From: JBQTIP01 sp052388025
GTDB taxonomy: Bacteria > Actinomycetota > UBA4738 > HRBIN12
DNA: 13,051 nucleotides
Reading direction: 5' to 3'
NCBI GenBank assembly: GCA_052388025.1
Contig: JBQTIP010000213.1
Span: 1-13,051, forward strand
Shown: positions 6,123 through 13,051 of the stretch, one piece after another
Layout: the number at the start of each line of letters is the position of its first letter
Position numbering within the stretch: the stretch's first letter is position 1
Position numbers and translations under genes: made by a program
The notes under the pieces: generated by a model
Database searches by the model: none
Told to the model about the DNA's origin: nothing
What the model saw: the letters and a program-made list of their open reading frames with translations, nothing else

Positions 6123-7958
6123 ATGGATAAGGCGAACGAGTGGAACGAGCTGGCGGCGCAGCTCAGCGCGGACGCCATCCGGGCGTCGACGGCGGCAGGA
6201 TCGGGGCATCCAACCTCCTCGATGTCGGCCGCTCACTTGCTCGCCGTGCTCTACAGCGACCATCTTCGCTTCGACGTGGATGATCCGAAGAATCCGGCGA
6301 ACGATCGGTTCGTCCTGTCGAAGGGCCACGCGTCGCCGCTCATGTTCGCCGTCCTGAAGGCGATCGGGGCGATCGGTGACGAGGAGCTCCTCTCCTTCCG
6401 GAAGTTCGGAAGCCCCGTCGAGGGACACCCTGCCCCCGTTCCCGGCATGCCCTGGATCGACGTCGCCACCGGCTCGCTCGGTCAAGGGCTCGCCCTCGGG
6501 CTTGGGATGGCGCTCGCGATGCGGCTGGACGGCCTGCCGGGTCGGGTCTGGGTACTGATGGGCGACTCGGAGTTCGCCGAGGGGTCCGTGTGGGAGGCGA
6601 TGGCGAACGCCTCGTTCCACGAGGTTGGAAACCTGGTCGGGATCCTGGACATGAATCGGCTCGGCCAGCGCGGACCGACGATGCTCCAGTGGGACGGTGA
6701 CGCATACGCCGCCCGTGCCCGCTCGTTCGGCTGGGGCGCCATCCAAGTGGACGGGCACGACCCGTGGGCCATCGATCAGGCCTACCGAGAAGCCGCGGAG
6801 GCGGGACGCCCGACCCTCGTCGTTGCCCTCACCGAGAAGGGCCACGGGGTCTCCTTCCTTGCGAACCGAGAGGGCTGGCACGGAAAGGCGCTCTCCGAGG
6901 AGGAGGCCGAGAACGCCATCGAGGAGCTTGGTGGCGAGCGCCCCATCGCGATCACGCCGCCGAAGCCCGAGCCGATCGCCGCGCGCGAGCGGCTCGTCGC
7001 CTCGCCCGTGCTCCCCACCTACGAGGACGGGATCCCGGCCCGGAAGGCGTTCGGCGAGACGCTGGCCGCGCTCGCGGCGCTGCCGGACATCGTGGTCCTT
7101 GACGGCGAGGTCTCGAACTCGACCTACACCGAGGACTTCCAGAAGGTCGCGCCCGAGCGGTTCTTCGAGATCTTCATCGCGGAGCAATGCATGATCGGCG
7201 CCGCCGTCGGCCTACAGGCGCTGGGGAAGAAGCCGTTCGCGGCCACCTTCGGAGCCTTCCTCAGCCGCGCCTACGATTTCGTCCGGATGGCGGCGATCAG
7301 CCGGGCGAACCTACGTCTTTGCGGGTCGCACGCTGGGGTCTCGATCGGCGAGGACGGCCCGTCGCAGATGGCGCTGGAGGACCTGGCCATGATGCGAGCC
7401 GTGCACGGCTCGACCGTGCTCTACCCCGCCGACGGCAACGCGACCGCGAAGCTCGTCGCCGCGATGGTGGACCTGCCGGGCATCTCGTACCTGCGGGCCA
7501 CCCGAGAGAAGACGCCGAAGCTGTACGGCGATGATGAGCCGTTTCCGATCGGCGGGAGCAAGACGCACCGCGCGAGCGACGCGGATCGGGCGGCGATCGT
7601 CGGTGCCGGCGTAACGCTCTTCGAGGCGCTCGAGGCCGCCGATACGCTTGCGGCACAGGGCATCGCGGTCAGGGTCATTGACGCCTACTCGGTGAAGCCG
7701 ATCGACGCCTCCGCGCTCCGGGCGGCGATGGCCGATACCGGATTGCTGTTGGTGGTCGAGGATCACTGGATCGAGGGCGGCATCGGCGACGCGGTGCTCG
7801 CGGCGCTCGCGTCGGAAGGGGAGCTCTCCGGCCGCGTGATCAAGCTGGCCGTTACCGAGATGCCGGGATCCGGGACGCCGGTGGAGCTTCGCGAATGGGC
7901 CGGGATCTCCGCGGGGAGGATCGCCGGCGCGGTCCGGCGCGAACTGGGGGAGGATTGA
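6123..7958 (+). CDS. tkt: Transketolase
   Basis: Transfers two-carbon ketol units between sugar phosphates in the non-oxidative pentose phosphate pathway; thiamine diphosphate and a divalent metal are cofactors. The 611 residues match the short single-chain form (mammalian-like, about 620), shorter than the E. coli type (about 660). N-terminal ThDP domain: SGHP (27-30), LSKGHAS (66-71) and GHPAP (101-105) carry the active-site histidines. GDSEFAEGSVWEAM (147-160) through LDMN (175-178) is the ThDP/metal motif. Middle pyrimidine-binding domain: from about 304, with the cofactor-activating Glu354 in AEQCMIGAAVGL and SIGEDGPSQMALED (407-420). The C-terminal domain runs from about 488. The ATG at 6123 has GGGAGG (6110-6115) 7 bases upstream. 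The deaminase gene starts 2 bases after its stop, so the two form an operon. The chain is complete and all expected motifs are present. A DXS or paired-subunit enzyme is unlikely, given the single full-length chain. Confidence 0.95.
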   Translation: MDKANEWNELAAQLSADAIRASTAAGSGHPTSSMSAAHLLAVLYSDHLRFDVDDPKNPANDRFVLSKGHASPLMFAVLKAIGAIGDEELLSFRKFGSPVEGHPAPVPGMPWIDVATGSLGQGLALGLGMALAMRLDGLPGRVWVLMGDSEFAEGSVWEAMANASFHEVGNLVGILDMNRLGQRGPTMLQWDGDAYAARARSFGWGAIQVDGHDPWAIDQAYREAAEAGRPTLVVALTEKGHGVSFLANREGWHGKALSEEEAENAIEELGGERPIAITPPKPEPIAARERLVASPVLPTYEDGIPARKAFGETLAALAALPDIVVLDGEVSNSTYTEDFQKVAPERFFEIFIAEQCMIGAAVGLQALGKKPFAATFGAFLSRAYDFVRMAAISRANLRLCGSHAGVSIGEDGPSQMALEDLAMMRAVHGSTVLYPADGNATAKLVAAMVDLPGISYLRATREKTPKLYGDDEPFPIGGSKTHRASDADRAAIVGAGVTLFEALEAADTLAAQGIAVRVIDAYSVKPIDASALRAAMADTGLLLVVEDHWIEGGIGDAVLAALASEGELSGRVIKLAVTEMPGSGTPVELREWAGISAGRIAGAVRRELGED

Positions 7959-7960
7959 GC

Positions 7961-8995
7961 ATGGCCGACATCTACGATTCGATGCCGAAGGTGGAGCTCC
8001 ACTGCCATGTGGAGGGCACGATCCGGCCGGCCACGGTGGCCGAGCTCGCGAAGAAGGCGGGGCGCACCCTCCCGGTCGCGGAAGTCACCGAGCTGTACCG
8101 ATACGGCTCGCTCGACGAGTTCCTCAGCATCTTTTGGTTCGTTCAGGAGCTGCTGATGGAACCGGGCGATTGGGAGCGCGCGGCGTACGAGTCGCTGATC
8201 GACGCCGTTCCTCACGGCCTGCGTTACCGAGAGATGTTCTTCACGCCCGCGCGTCACATGGCCGGCGGACAGGACCTGGAAGGGATCATCGACGGCCTGA
8301 GCGCGGGGATCGAGGCGGCCGAGGCCGAGGCCCGCGTCCGATGCTGGTTGATCGCGGACATGGACCGGTCTTTTGGCGGCTCCGTTGGGCTCGAGCTGGT
8401 CGAGAAGGTAGGCGAGCTCCGCAGGAGCGGGCGCGCCGAGCGCGTGATCGGGATCGGCATGGACTCGACGGAGCTGGGCGTCGACCCCCGCGACTTCGTC
8501 CGCGCATTCGAGCTGGCGGCACGGCTCGGGCTGCGCAGGACGTCACACGCCGGTGAGGACACCGGGCCCGATAACATCGCCGCCGCCGTCGATGTCCTGA
8601 AGGTGGAGAGGATCGACCACGGCCTGTCGATCCTCGGCGACCCCGAGCTCGTGCGTCGCGTCGCCGGTGCGCGCATCCCGCTCGATGTCTGTCCCAACAG
8701 CAACGTGCTGATCGCGAACAAGGTCGCGCGACTCGAGGAACACCCGTTCCGCCGGATGAGGCAGGAGGGGCTGCTCGCGACGCTCAACACGGACGACCCC
8801 GCCATGACCGACCTCGATCTCGGCCGTGAGTACCGGTCGGTGGCCGCTGCGCTGGAGATGGACCACCAGGAGATGGCGGCCGTTGCCCTGGACGGCGTGG
8901 AAGCGACCTGGCTCGACGAGTCCGAGAAGCGTGGCATGCGCTCGCAGTTCGAGGTGGAGCTGCAGACGCTCCTGGAACCGTCGGCAAATACCTGA
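7961..8995 (+). CDS. add: Adenosine deaminase family protein (adenosine or adenine deaminase)
   Basis: Predicted zinc hydrolase that deaminates a purine nucleoside or base in salvage. The 344 residues carry the full metal and catalytic set: H14 and H16 (VELHCHVEGT), H196 and E199 (TSHAGED), H220 (ERIDHG) and D278-D279 (LNTDDPAM), plus DVCPNSNV (242-249). The motif around His220 is RIDHG, where classical adenosine deaminases have RIGHG; RIDHG is common in the adenine-deaminase (Aah1-like) and other ADA-like branches. The substrate is therefore open: adenosine, adenine, or an aminodeoxyfutalosine-type compound. The start is ATG 7961, with GGGGGAGG (7946-7953) 7 bases upstream inside the end of transketolase; the longer frame to 7895 overlaps tkt and is not needed. 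The 2-base gap implies cotranscription and probably translational coupling with tkt, linking nucleoside-derived pentose with the pentose phosphate pathway. Confidence 0.9.
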   Translation: MADIYDSMPKVELHCHVEGTIRPATVAELAKKAGRTLPVAEVTELYRYGSLDEFLSIFWFVQELLMEPGDWERAAYESLIDAVPHGLRYREMFFTPARHMAGGQDLEGIIDGLSAGIEAAEAEARVRCWLIADMDRSFGGSVGLELVEKVGELRRSGRAERVIGIGMDSTELGVDPRDFVRAFELAARLGLRRTSHAGEDTGPDNIAAAVDVLKVERIDHGLSILGDPELVRRVAGARIPLDVCPNSNVLIANKVARLEEHPFRRMRQEGLLATLNTDDPAMTDLDLGREYRSVAAALEMDHQEMAAVALDGVEATWLDESEKRGMRSQFEVELQTLLEPSANT

Positions 8996-9143
8996 GGCGT
9001 GCCATTCGGCTGCTACCATGGGTGCACGGACGGCAATAGCCGTCCCGTGAGGTTTCGCTTCGGTTCCTCCTTGCGGTGGGTTCGGGTGCGACCTCCCCAT
9101 CCACCGGCGGCCCCGATGCGGCCGCAGCAAGGAGCAAAGCCAG
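8996..9143 (+). promoter_or_regulatory. Promoter and structured leader of the DEAD-box helicase gene
   Basis: No gene is seen in this 148-base gap. An extended -10, TGC-TACCAT (9011-9019), would start transcription near A9026. Just behind it lies a perfect 7-bp hairpin, GGACGGC-AATA-GCCGTCC (9028-9045), so the mRNA would begin with a stem. Further potential stems (GGTGG/CCACC about 9076-9105; GCGGCC repeats near 9108-9125) precede the Shine-Dalgarno AGGAG (9130-9134). The first hairpin could instead be a weak terminator for tkt-add, but no T-run follows it. Confidence 0.45.
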
Positions 9144-10340
9144 ATGTCGGTATCTTCCTTCCTCGACCTCGACGTGTCCGCGACCGTCGAGGCCACGCTC
9201 GCGCGGCGCGGGATCGTCGCGCCGTTCCCGATCCAGTCGCTCGTCATGGCCGAGGCGCTCGCGGGGCGTGACGTCCTCGCGAGGTCGCAGACCGGCTCGG
9301 GGAAGACGCTCGCGTTCGCGATTCCCATCGTGGAGCGGTTGGACCCTTCGGCGCCTCAGCCTTCGGCCCTCGTGCTCACGCCCACCCGGGAGCTGGCATC
9401 CCAGGTAGCCGATGAGTTCACCGATATCGCGAAGGTCAAGGGCCTCCGAGTCGCCGTCGCCTACGGGGGTGTGAGCATCCGGGAGCAGGGTAAGGGCGTG
9501 GGCCGCTCCCACATCCTGATCGCCACCCCCGGACGTTTGGAGGACCTCGCGGAACGCCGCCTGGTTCGCCTGGGCGATGTGCGGATCCTCGTTCTGGACG
9601 AAGCCGATCGCATGCTGGACATGGGATTCCAGCCGCAGGTCGATCGGATCGTGCGCCGCCTGCCGAAGAACCGGCAGACGATGTTCTTCTCGGCGACCCT
9701 CGACGGGAACGCCGGCCGGATCGCTACCGCCTACACGCATGAGGCCAAGCGCTTCGAGGTTGAGGCCGAGACCAGGACCGTCGAAGAAGCGGACCACCGG
9801 TTCATCCCTGTCTCCGTGCACGGCAAGGTCGAAGCGCTCGTCGGGCTGCTGGCCAAGGAGCAGGGCAAGGCGCTGGTCTTCGTGCGGACCAAGCGCGGAG
9901 CGGACCGGCTGGTCCACAAGCTGAAGGCCCGCGGGGTCCGCGTGGCCGTCATGCACGGGGACATGACCCAGCCGGCGCGCGAGACTGCGCTCGCGGCCTT
10001 CGAGTCGGGGCGGATAGACACGCTCGTGGCCACCGACGTGGCCGCTCGAGGGCTCGACCTCGACCGCATCACCCACGTCATCAACTTCGATCCGCCCGAG
10101 GACGACAAGGGCTACGTGCATCGCGTCGGCCGCACGGCTCGCGCCGGGCGCTCCGGCACCGGGGTCACGCTGGTCACGGCGGAGCAGCAGGGCGACGTCA
10201 GCCGCATGGCTGCCCGCCTCGACCTCCACCAGGAGTTCCAGGAGGAGGGCATGAAGATCGCGCCGCCTCGCGTCGTGTTCTCCGGGTCGTCGAGAGGCCG
10301 GCGTTCTTCGCTCCGCAAGCGTGTGCGTCGGAACGTCTGA
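9144..10340 (+). CDS. DEAD-box ATP-dependent RNA helicase
   Basis: Unwinds short RNA duplexes or remodels RNA-protein complexes, using ATP; typical jobs are ribosome assembly, RNA decay and cold adaptation. All helicase motifs are present in 398 residues: Q motif (FPIQ, 28-31), motif I SQTGSGKT (48-55), Ia PTRELA (80-85), Ib TPGR (128-131), II DEAD (152-155), III SAT (183-185), IV LVFVRT, V ATDVAARGLD and VI HRVGRTARAG. The two RecA domains fill the chain. A short basic tail (SRGRRSSLRKRVRRNV) takes the place of a folded C-terminal RNA-binding domain, so it is a compact, RhlE-like form, not a DbpA or CsdA type. The start is ATG 9144, with AGGAG 9 bases upstream and an opening MSVSSFLDLD typical of the family. 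It follows the tkt-add operon on the same strand but has its own promoter candidate and a 148-base leader. It converges with the GGDEF/EAL gene. Confidence 0.95.
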   Translation: MSVSSFLDLDVSATVEATLARRGIVAPFPIQSLVMAEALAGRDVLARSQTGSGKTLAFAIPIVERLDPSAPQPSALVLTPTRELASQVADEFTDIAKVKGLRVAVAYGGVSIREQGKGVGRSHILIATPGRLEDLAERRLVRLGDVRILVLDEADRMLDMGFQPQVDRIVRRLPKNRQTMFFSATLDGNAGRIATAYTHEAKRFEVEAETRTVEEADHRFIPVSVHGKVEALVGLLAKEQGKALVFVRTKRGADRLVHKLKARGVRVAVMHGDMTQPARETALAAFESGRIDTLVATDVAARGLDLDRITHVINFDPPEDDKGYVHRVGRTARAGRSGTGVTLVTAEQQGDVSRMAARLDLHQEFQEEGMKIAPPRVVFSGSSRGRRSSLRKRVRRNV

Positions 10341-10354
10341 CGCGAACGCGGACG

Positions 10355-10379
10355 AAGCTAGTCTGAAACGGACTAGCTT
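10355..10379. terminator. Bidirectional stem-loop between helicase and GGDEF/EAL genes
   Basis: Arms AAGCTAGTC (10355-10363) and GACTAGCTT (10371-10379) form a perfect 9-bp stem with a 7-base loop. It lies 14 bases past the helicase stop, and its right arm contains the stop codon (10375-10373) of the convergent GGDEF/EAL gene. There is no proper T-run on either side, so termination strength is uncertain. Its position between convergent stops favours a shared terminator. Confidence 0.55.
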
Positions 10380-12592
10380 GCGGGAGTCTCCACCAGCCGC
10401 ATCCCCGAACGGCGGTGCTGGGCGAGTATGTCGGCCGCGGGGACGGGCCGGCTGAAGAAGTACCCCTGGCCGAGCGTGCAGCCGTGCTCGGTCAGGAAGC
10501 CCCACTCCTCCTCCGTCTCGATACCCTCGGCCAGCGGGATCTTCCCGAGCCCCTCCGCCAGCTGGATGATCGCTCGCACCATGCTCGTAGCCTCGCCATC
10601 CCTCGAGACGTCATGGATGAACGACCGATCGATCTTGAGGATGTCCACCGGCATGTCCTTCAGGCGGGCGAGCGAGGAGTAGCCGGTCCCGAAGTCGTCG
10701 ATCGCGAGGCGAAGCCCGTACGCGTGCAGGTCCCGAAGCATCCGCAACGTGCGATCTGGGTCCGTCATCGCCGTCGATTCGGTGATCTCGACGATGACGT
10801 TCTCCGGCCTCACGCCCCCCGCCTCGAGCCGCGTAAGGATCCGCTCGGCCACATCGGGCTGGCGGAGCTGTCGGGGTGACAGGTTGAAGCTCACTTCGAG
10901 CTCGAGTCCCTCCCGCCGCCATGCTTGGGCCTGCCGCGCGAGCTCCCCCACGACCCAGTCGCCGATCACCTCGATGAGTCCCATCTCCTCCGCGAGGGGG
11001 ATGAACTCGCCCGGCGGGATCAGCCCTCCGTTCGGATCCTGCCAGCGGAGCAGCGCCTCGACTCCGACCATGGACCCCTCGGCGAGGTTGACCACCGGCT
11101 GGTAATGCAGAGTCCAGTTCTGGTTCTCGACGGCCCTTCGCAGGCGCGTCGTGAACGAGAGCTTCTCGAGCGCGTCCTCGCTCTGATCGGCGAAGAATAG
11201 ATAGCCGCCGACGGCCGTCGCCTTGCTCTGGTACATCGCCGTGTCGGCGTTCTTCAGCAACGTGAGGCCGTCCTGGGAGTCGTGGGGGAACATGCTGATG
11301 CCGATGCTCGCCGAGACGTAGAACTCGGTCCCGGCCAGCTCGAAGGGCGCGCGCAGGATCTCCTGAATCCTGATCGCGACGGACTCCGCGACCAGCATCG
11401 CGCCGTCGGTACCCTCGGGCAGCGCGGCGTCGGCCTCTCGGTCGAGGTCGGCCAGGAGCAGCAGGAACTCATCGCCCCCATGGCGGGCGACCAGGTCGGT
11501 CTCCCTGGTGGCCTCGCGCAGCCGGTCTCCGAGCTGCCGAAGCAGCTCGTCGCCCGCCTCGTGCCCCAGGCTGTCGTTCACGAGCTTGAAGTTGTCCAGG
11601 TCGACGGAGACCACGGCGACCGACAGGTTGTGGCGCCGCCCTCTGGCGAGGGCCAGATCCAGCAGCTCCTCGAACATCAAGCGATTGGGAAGGCTGGTGA
11701 GCTTGTCGTGGTAGGCCAGGAACGCGATCTCCTCCTCCGCCTTCTTGCGCTCGGTGATGTCGAGCATCACGCCGTGAACGAGTGCCGGATTTCCGTTGTC
11801 GCCGGGGATCACGATCGCGCTGTCACGGAACCACACGACGCGGCCGTCGCGGGCGATCAGCCGGTACTCGAAGGTGAACGGCTCGCCCGAGTTTCGGCCT
11901 TCCAGGTACTCGACTAGCGCTCGTTCCTCGTCATCAGGGTGCAGGTGCCGGCGCCAGAGGTCTGCGTCGGCCATGTACTCCTCCGGCCGGATCCCCAGCA
12001 GCGCCTCGATCTGCGGGCTGACGTAGGACGTGCTTATCGCCTCGTCGCAGACGTCCACGTAAACGATCGCCGGGATCTGCTCGACGAGGGCGCGGTAGCG
12101 CGTGTCGGTCTCGCGGAGCTGTCCCTCCGCCGCCCTCAGCTCGGTGATGTCGAGCAACACCCCCTGCCAGTACAGGGGGCTGCCCTCCTGATCGCGGACC
12201 AGGATGGCCTCGTCGCGGAACCAGACGACGCAACCGTCCTTCGCGATCATTCTGTACTCGTTGCGATAAGGCTCGTCGGAGAGCTCGGCCGCTGCATGCT
12301 CGCTCTCCCGACGCACCCTGTCGCGATCCTCGGGGTGCGTCTGCCGGTACCACATCTCGTAGTCGGCCAGCCACTCCTCCCGGGAGAACCCCAGGATCTC
12401 CTCGATCTGCGGGCTGATGTCGATCGTCCCGTCGGCTGGCTCGATGGCCTCGACGTAGATGATCGCCGGGATGGTCTCGAATAGTGCGCGATACTTGAGC
12501 TCGTCGCTCGCCAGTGTGAAGCCGTCGCTCGCGGCATGCCTCGCAGCGAGCGACCGTGCTGCCCCGGTGTGCGGGGTCGTCTCGGTTGCCAC
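10373..12592 (-). CDS. PAS-PAS-GGDEF-EAL protein, bifunctional cyclic-di-GMP synthase/phosphodiesterase
   Basis: A 739-residue cytoplasmic signalling enzyme that makes and/or degrades c-di-GMP under control of PAS sensors. Two PAS/PAC modules lie in tandem: about 35-155 (IPAIIYVEAIE, YRMIAKDGCVVWFRDEAI, GVLLDITE) and about 165-285 (IPAIVYVDVC, YRLIARDGRVVWFRDSAI, GVMLDITE). Their likeness suggests an internal duplication. GGDEF domain: about 290-465, starting HDKLTSLPNR, with an intact active site HGGDEF (371-376) and an inhibitory RxxD site, RETD (363-366), five residues before it. EAL domain: about 480-725, with VEALLRW (511-517), FNLSPRQL, ITES, IDDFGTGYSSL (631-641), LKIDRSF and AEGIET, all conserved. 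Both activities may therefore be live, which sequence cannot settle. There is no membrane segment, so it should sense an internal signal. The GTG start at 12592 has a GAGGGA Shine-Dalgarno about 7 bases upstream. It lies 89 bases after the cupredoxin gene on the same strand. Confidence 0.95.
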   Translation of the reverse strand: MATETTPHTGAARSLAARHAASDGFTLASDELKYRALFETIPAIIYVEAIEPADGTIDISPQIEEILGFSREEWLADYEMWYRQTHPEDRDRVRRESEHAAAELSDEPYRNEYRMIAKDGCVVWFRDEAILVRDQEGSPLYWQGVLLDITELRAAEGQLRETDTRYRALVEQIPAIVYVDVCDEAISTSYVSPQIEALLGIRPEEYMADADLWRRHLHPDDEERALVEYLEGRNSGEPFTFEYRLIARDGRVVWFRDSAIVIPGDNGNPALVHGVMLDITERKKAEEEIAFLAYHDKLTSLPNRLMFEELLDLALARGRRHNLSVAVVSVDLDNFKLVNDSLGHEAGDELLRQLGDRLREATRETDLVARHGGDEFLLLLADLDREADAALPEGTDGAMLVAESVAIRIQEILRAPFELAGTEFYVSASIGISMFPHDSQDGLTLLKNADTAMYQSKATAVGGYLFFADQSEDALEKLSFTTRLRRAVENQNWTLHYQPVVNLAEGSMVGVEALLRWQDPNGGLIPPGEFIPLAEEMGLIEVIGDWVVGELARQAQAWRREGLELEVSFNLSPRQLRQPDVAERILTRLEAGGVRPENVIVEITESTAMTDPDRTLRMLRDLHAYGLRLAIDDFGTGYSSLARLKDMPVDILKIDRSFIHDVSRDGEATSMVRAIIQLAEGLGKIPLAEGIETEEEWGFLTEHGCTLGQGYFFSRPVPAADILAQHRRSGMRLVETPAS

Positions 12593-12681
12593 TCGGTTGT
12601 CCCTCGATTGCGGTCACAAGGGGTATCGGCGTGCCGGGGCCGTGCCTTGACCTGCCGGGGTGCAATCGATGGGCGACCGTT
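12593..12681 (-). promoter_or_regulatory. Gap upstream of the GGDEF/EAL gene with an 8-bp inverted repeat
   Basis: The 89-base gap holds TCGATTGC (12604-12611) and its exact inverse GCAATCGA (12662-12669), 50 bases apart. The left arm overlaps the region just before the GGDEF/EAL Shine-Dalgarno. A GATACC sequence on the minus strand (about 12627-12622) is a possible -10 between the arms. The arrangement could be an operator pair, but an 8-bp match can arise by chance. Confidence 0.25.
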
Positions 12682-13051
12682 CTAGCTGACCGTAAAGCTC
12701 GTGTACATCCCGTTTCCGTAGTGCCCTGGAAGATTGCATATGATCACGTAGCTGCCGGCCTCCAGCTCGACAGCGAGCGACGGAGTGGCGTCGGCTTCGA
12801 TGTCTTCGATCTCGTCCACGACCTCGATGCCGGGCGCTCCCGCTTCGTCCACGTCGCCGTTCTCGTCGGCGGGGAGCTGGTCCTCCGCGAGGTCGGTCTT
12901 GAGGACCACGAACTCGTGGATGGAAGGCCCCTCGTTGGCGACCTGGAACGTGACCTCGCCGGCCTCCGCGCTCGTGGAATCCAGCGCGATCTCAAAGTCC
13001 CTGAGGGTCACACCGACGTCGGTCCCGCCGCCACCACAGCCGGCCAGGGCC
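12682..13051 (-). CDS. Cupredoxin-fold copper lipoprotein (plastocyanin/azurin-like), N-terminus beyond the window
   Basis: The frame runs off the right edge without a start. The first visible residues, ALAGCGGGG, form a lipobox (LAGC) followed by a glycine linker, so this is a lipoprotein whose signal peptide lies outside the window. The domain that follows (VTLRDFEIALDST ... FQVANEGPSIHEFVVLKTD) has the cupredoxin strand pattern. The type 1 copper ligands are all present: His in SIHEFVV, then Cys, His and Met in ICNLPGHYGNGM near the C-terminus. Between the two ligand groups lies a strongly acidic insert (EDQLPADENGDVDEAG, then IEVVDEIEDIEAD) of about 35 residues. Expected to be anchored on the outer face of the membrane and to carry electrons or bind copper; the partner is unknown. 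Of the downstream genes, only the GGDEF/EAL gene is on the same strand, and no link to it is obvious. Confidence 0.88.
   Translation of the reverse strand, partial: ALAGCGGGGTDVGVTLRDFEIALDSTSAEAGEVTFQVANEGPSIHEFVVLKTDLAEDQLPADENGDVDEAGAPGIEVVDEIEDIEADATPSLAVELEAGSYVIICNLPGHYGNGMYTSFTVS

Noticed and set aside
5718..7187. A 489-codon open frame on the minus strand, continuous with the RGG-tailed gene
   Set aside because: Beyond 6008 it is the antisense of transketolase, whose plus-strand protein has every family motif. Only the last 96 codons look like a real gene.
9028..9045. Hairpin GGACGGC-AATA-GCCGTCC as a rho-independent terminator for tkt-add
   Set aside because: No T-rich tract follows and an extended -10 lies just upstream, so I favour a leader element. 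It is not excluded as a weak terminator.
8784..10505. A 573-codon minus-strand open frame across the deaminase and helicase genes
   Set aside because: It is antisense to two genes with complete motifs. Its translation is low-complexity Arg/Gly/Asp-rich, as is usual for GC-rich shadows.
1..13051. CRISPR array, tRNA or rRNA genes, insertion sequences, defence genes
   Set aside because: No regularly spaced repeats, cloverleaf-like sequence, rRNA segments, transposase motifs or recognisable defence proteins were seen on either strand.

Overview
The window is GC-rich throughout, with nearly all third codon positions G or C, frequent GTG starts and extended -10 or leaderless-looking promoters. Together with the gene content (KamA-type aminomutase, PAS-PAS-GGDEF-EAL protein, lipobox cupredoxin), this suggests a chromosomal segment of an actinobacterium or a similar high-GC soil or sediment lineage. 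The phylum is an inference. There is no rRNA, tRNA, insertion sequence, phage gene or CRISPR array.

Layout. (1) 1-119: the 3' end of an unidentified plus-strand gene, meeting tail to tail with the next gene. (2) 123-3014: a head-to-head pair of exported alkaline-phosphatase-superfamily enzymes, a lipoprotein phosphoesterase (minus) and a type I sulfatase with a signal peptide and a C-terminal membrane anchor (plus). (3) 2987-3706: a gene graveyard. The last 58 codons of a nitrilase-type hydrolase (minus) abut a headless, frame-disrupted PotD-like polyamine-binding protein (plus). (4) 3714-5132/5201: a radical-SAM aminomutase of the KamA family (minus). (5) 5441-6008: a cold-shock protein with a structured leader and strong terminator, convergent with a small basic protein ending in an RGG-like tail. 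(6) 6123-8995: a transketolase and an adenosine-deaminase-family gene in a tight two-gene operon. (7) 9144-10340: a DEAD-box RNA helicase behind a structured leader. (8) 10373-12592: a soluble dual GGDEF/EAL c-di-GMP enzyme, convergent with the helicase across a stem-loop. (9) 12682 to the right edge: a lipoprotein cupredoxin, partial.

Themes. Three genes (cold-shock protein, RGG-tailed protein, DEAD-box helicase) probably act on RNA, and each has a TGn-type extended -10 candidate upstream, although they are not one operon. Transketolase and the deaminase connect pentose phosphate and purine salvage. The nitrilase and PotD remnants next to kamA suggest that a polyamine/amino-acid nitrogen locus once stood here and has partly decayed. 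I did not find a convincing new defence or mobile system. The most unusual items are the composite pseudogene junction and the uncharacterised RGG-tailed protein.
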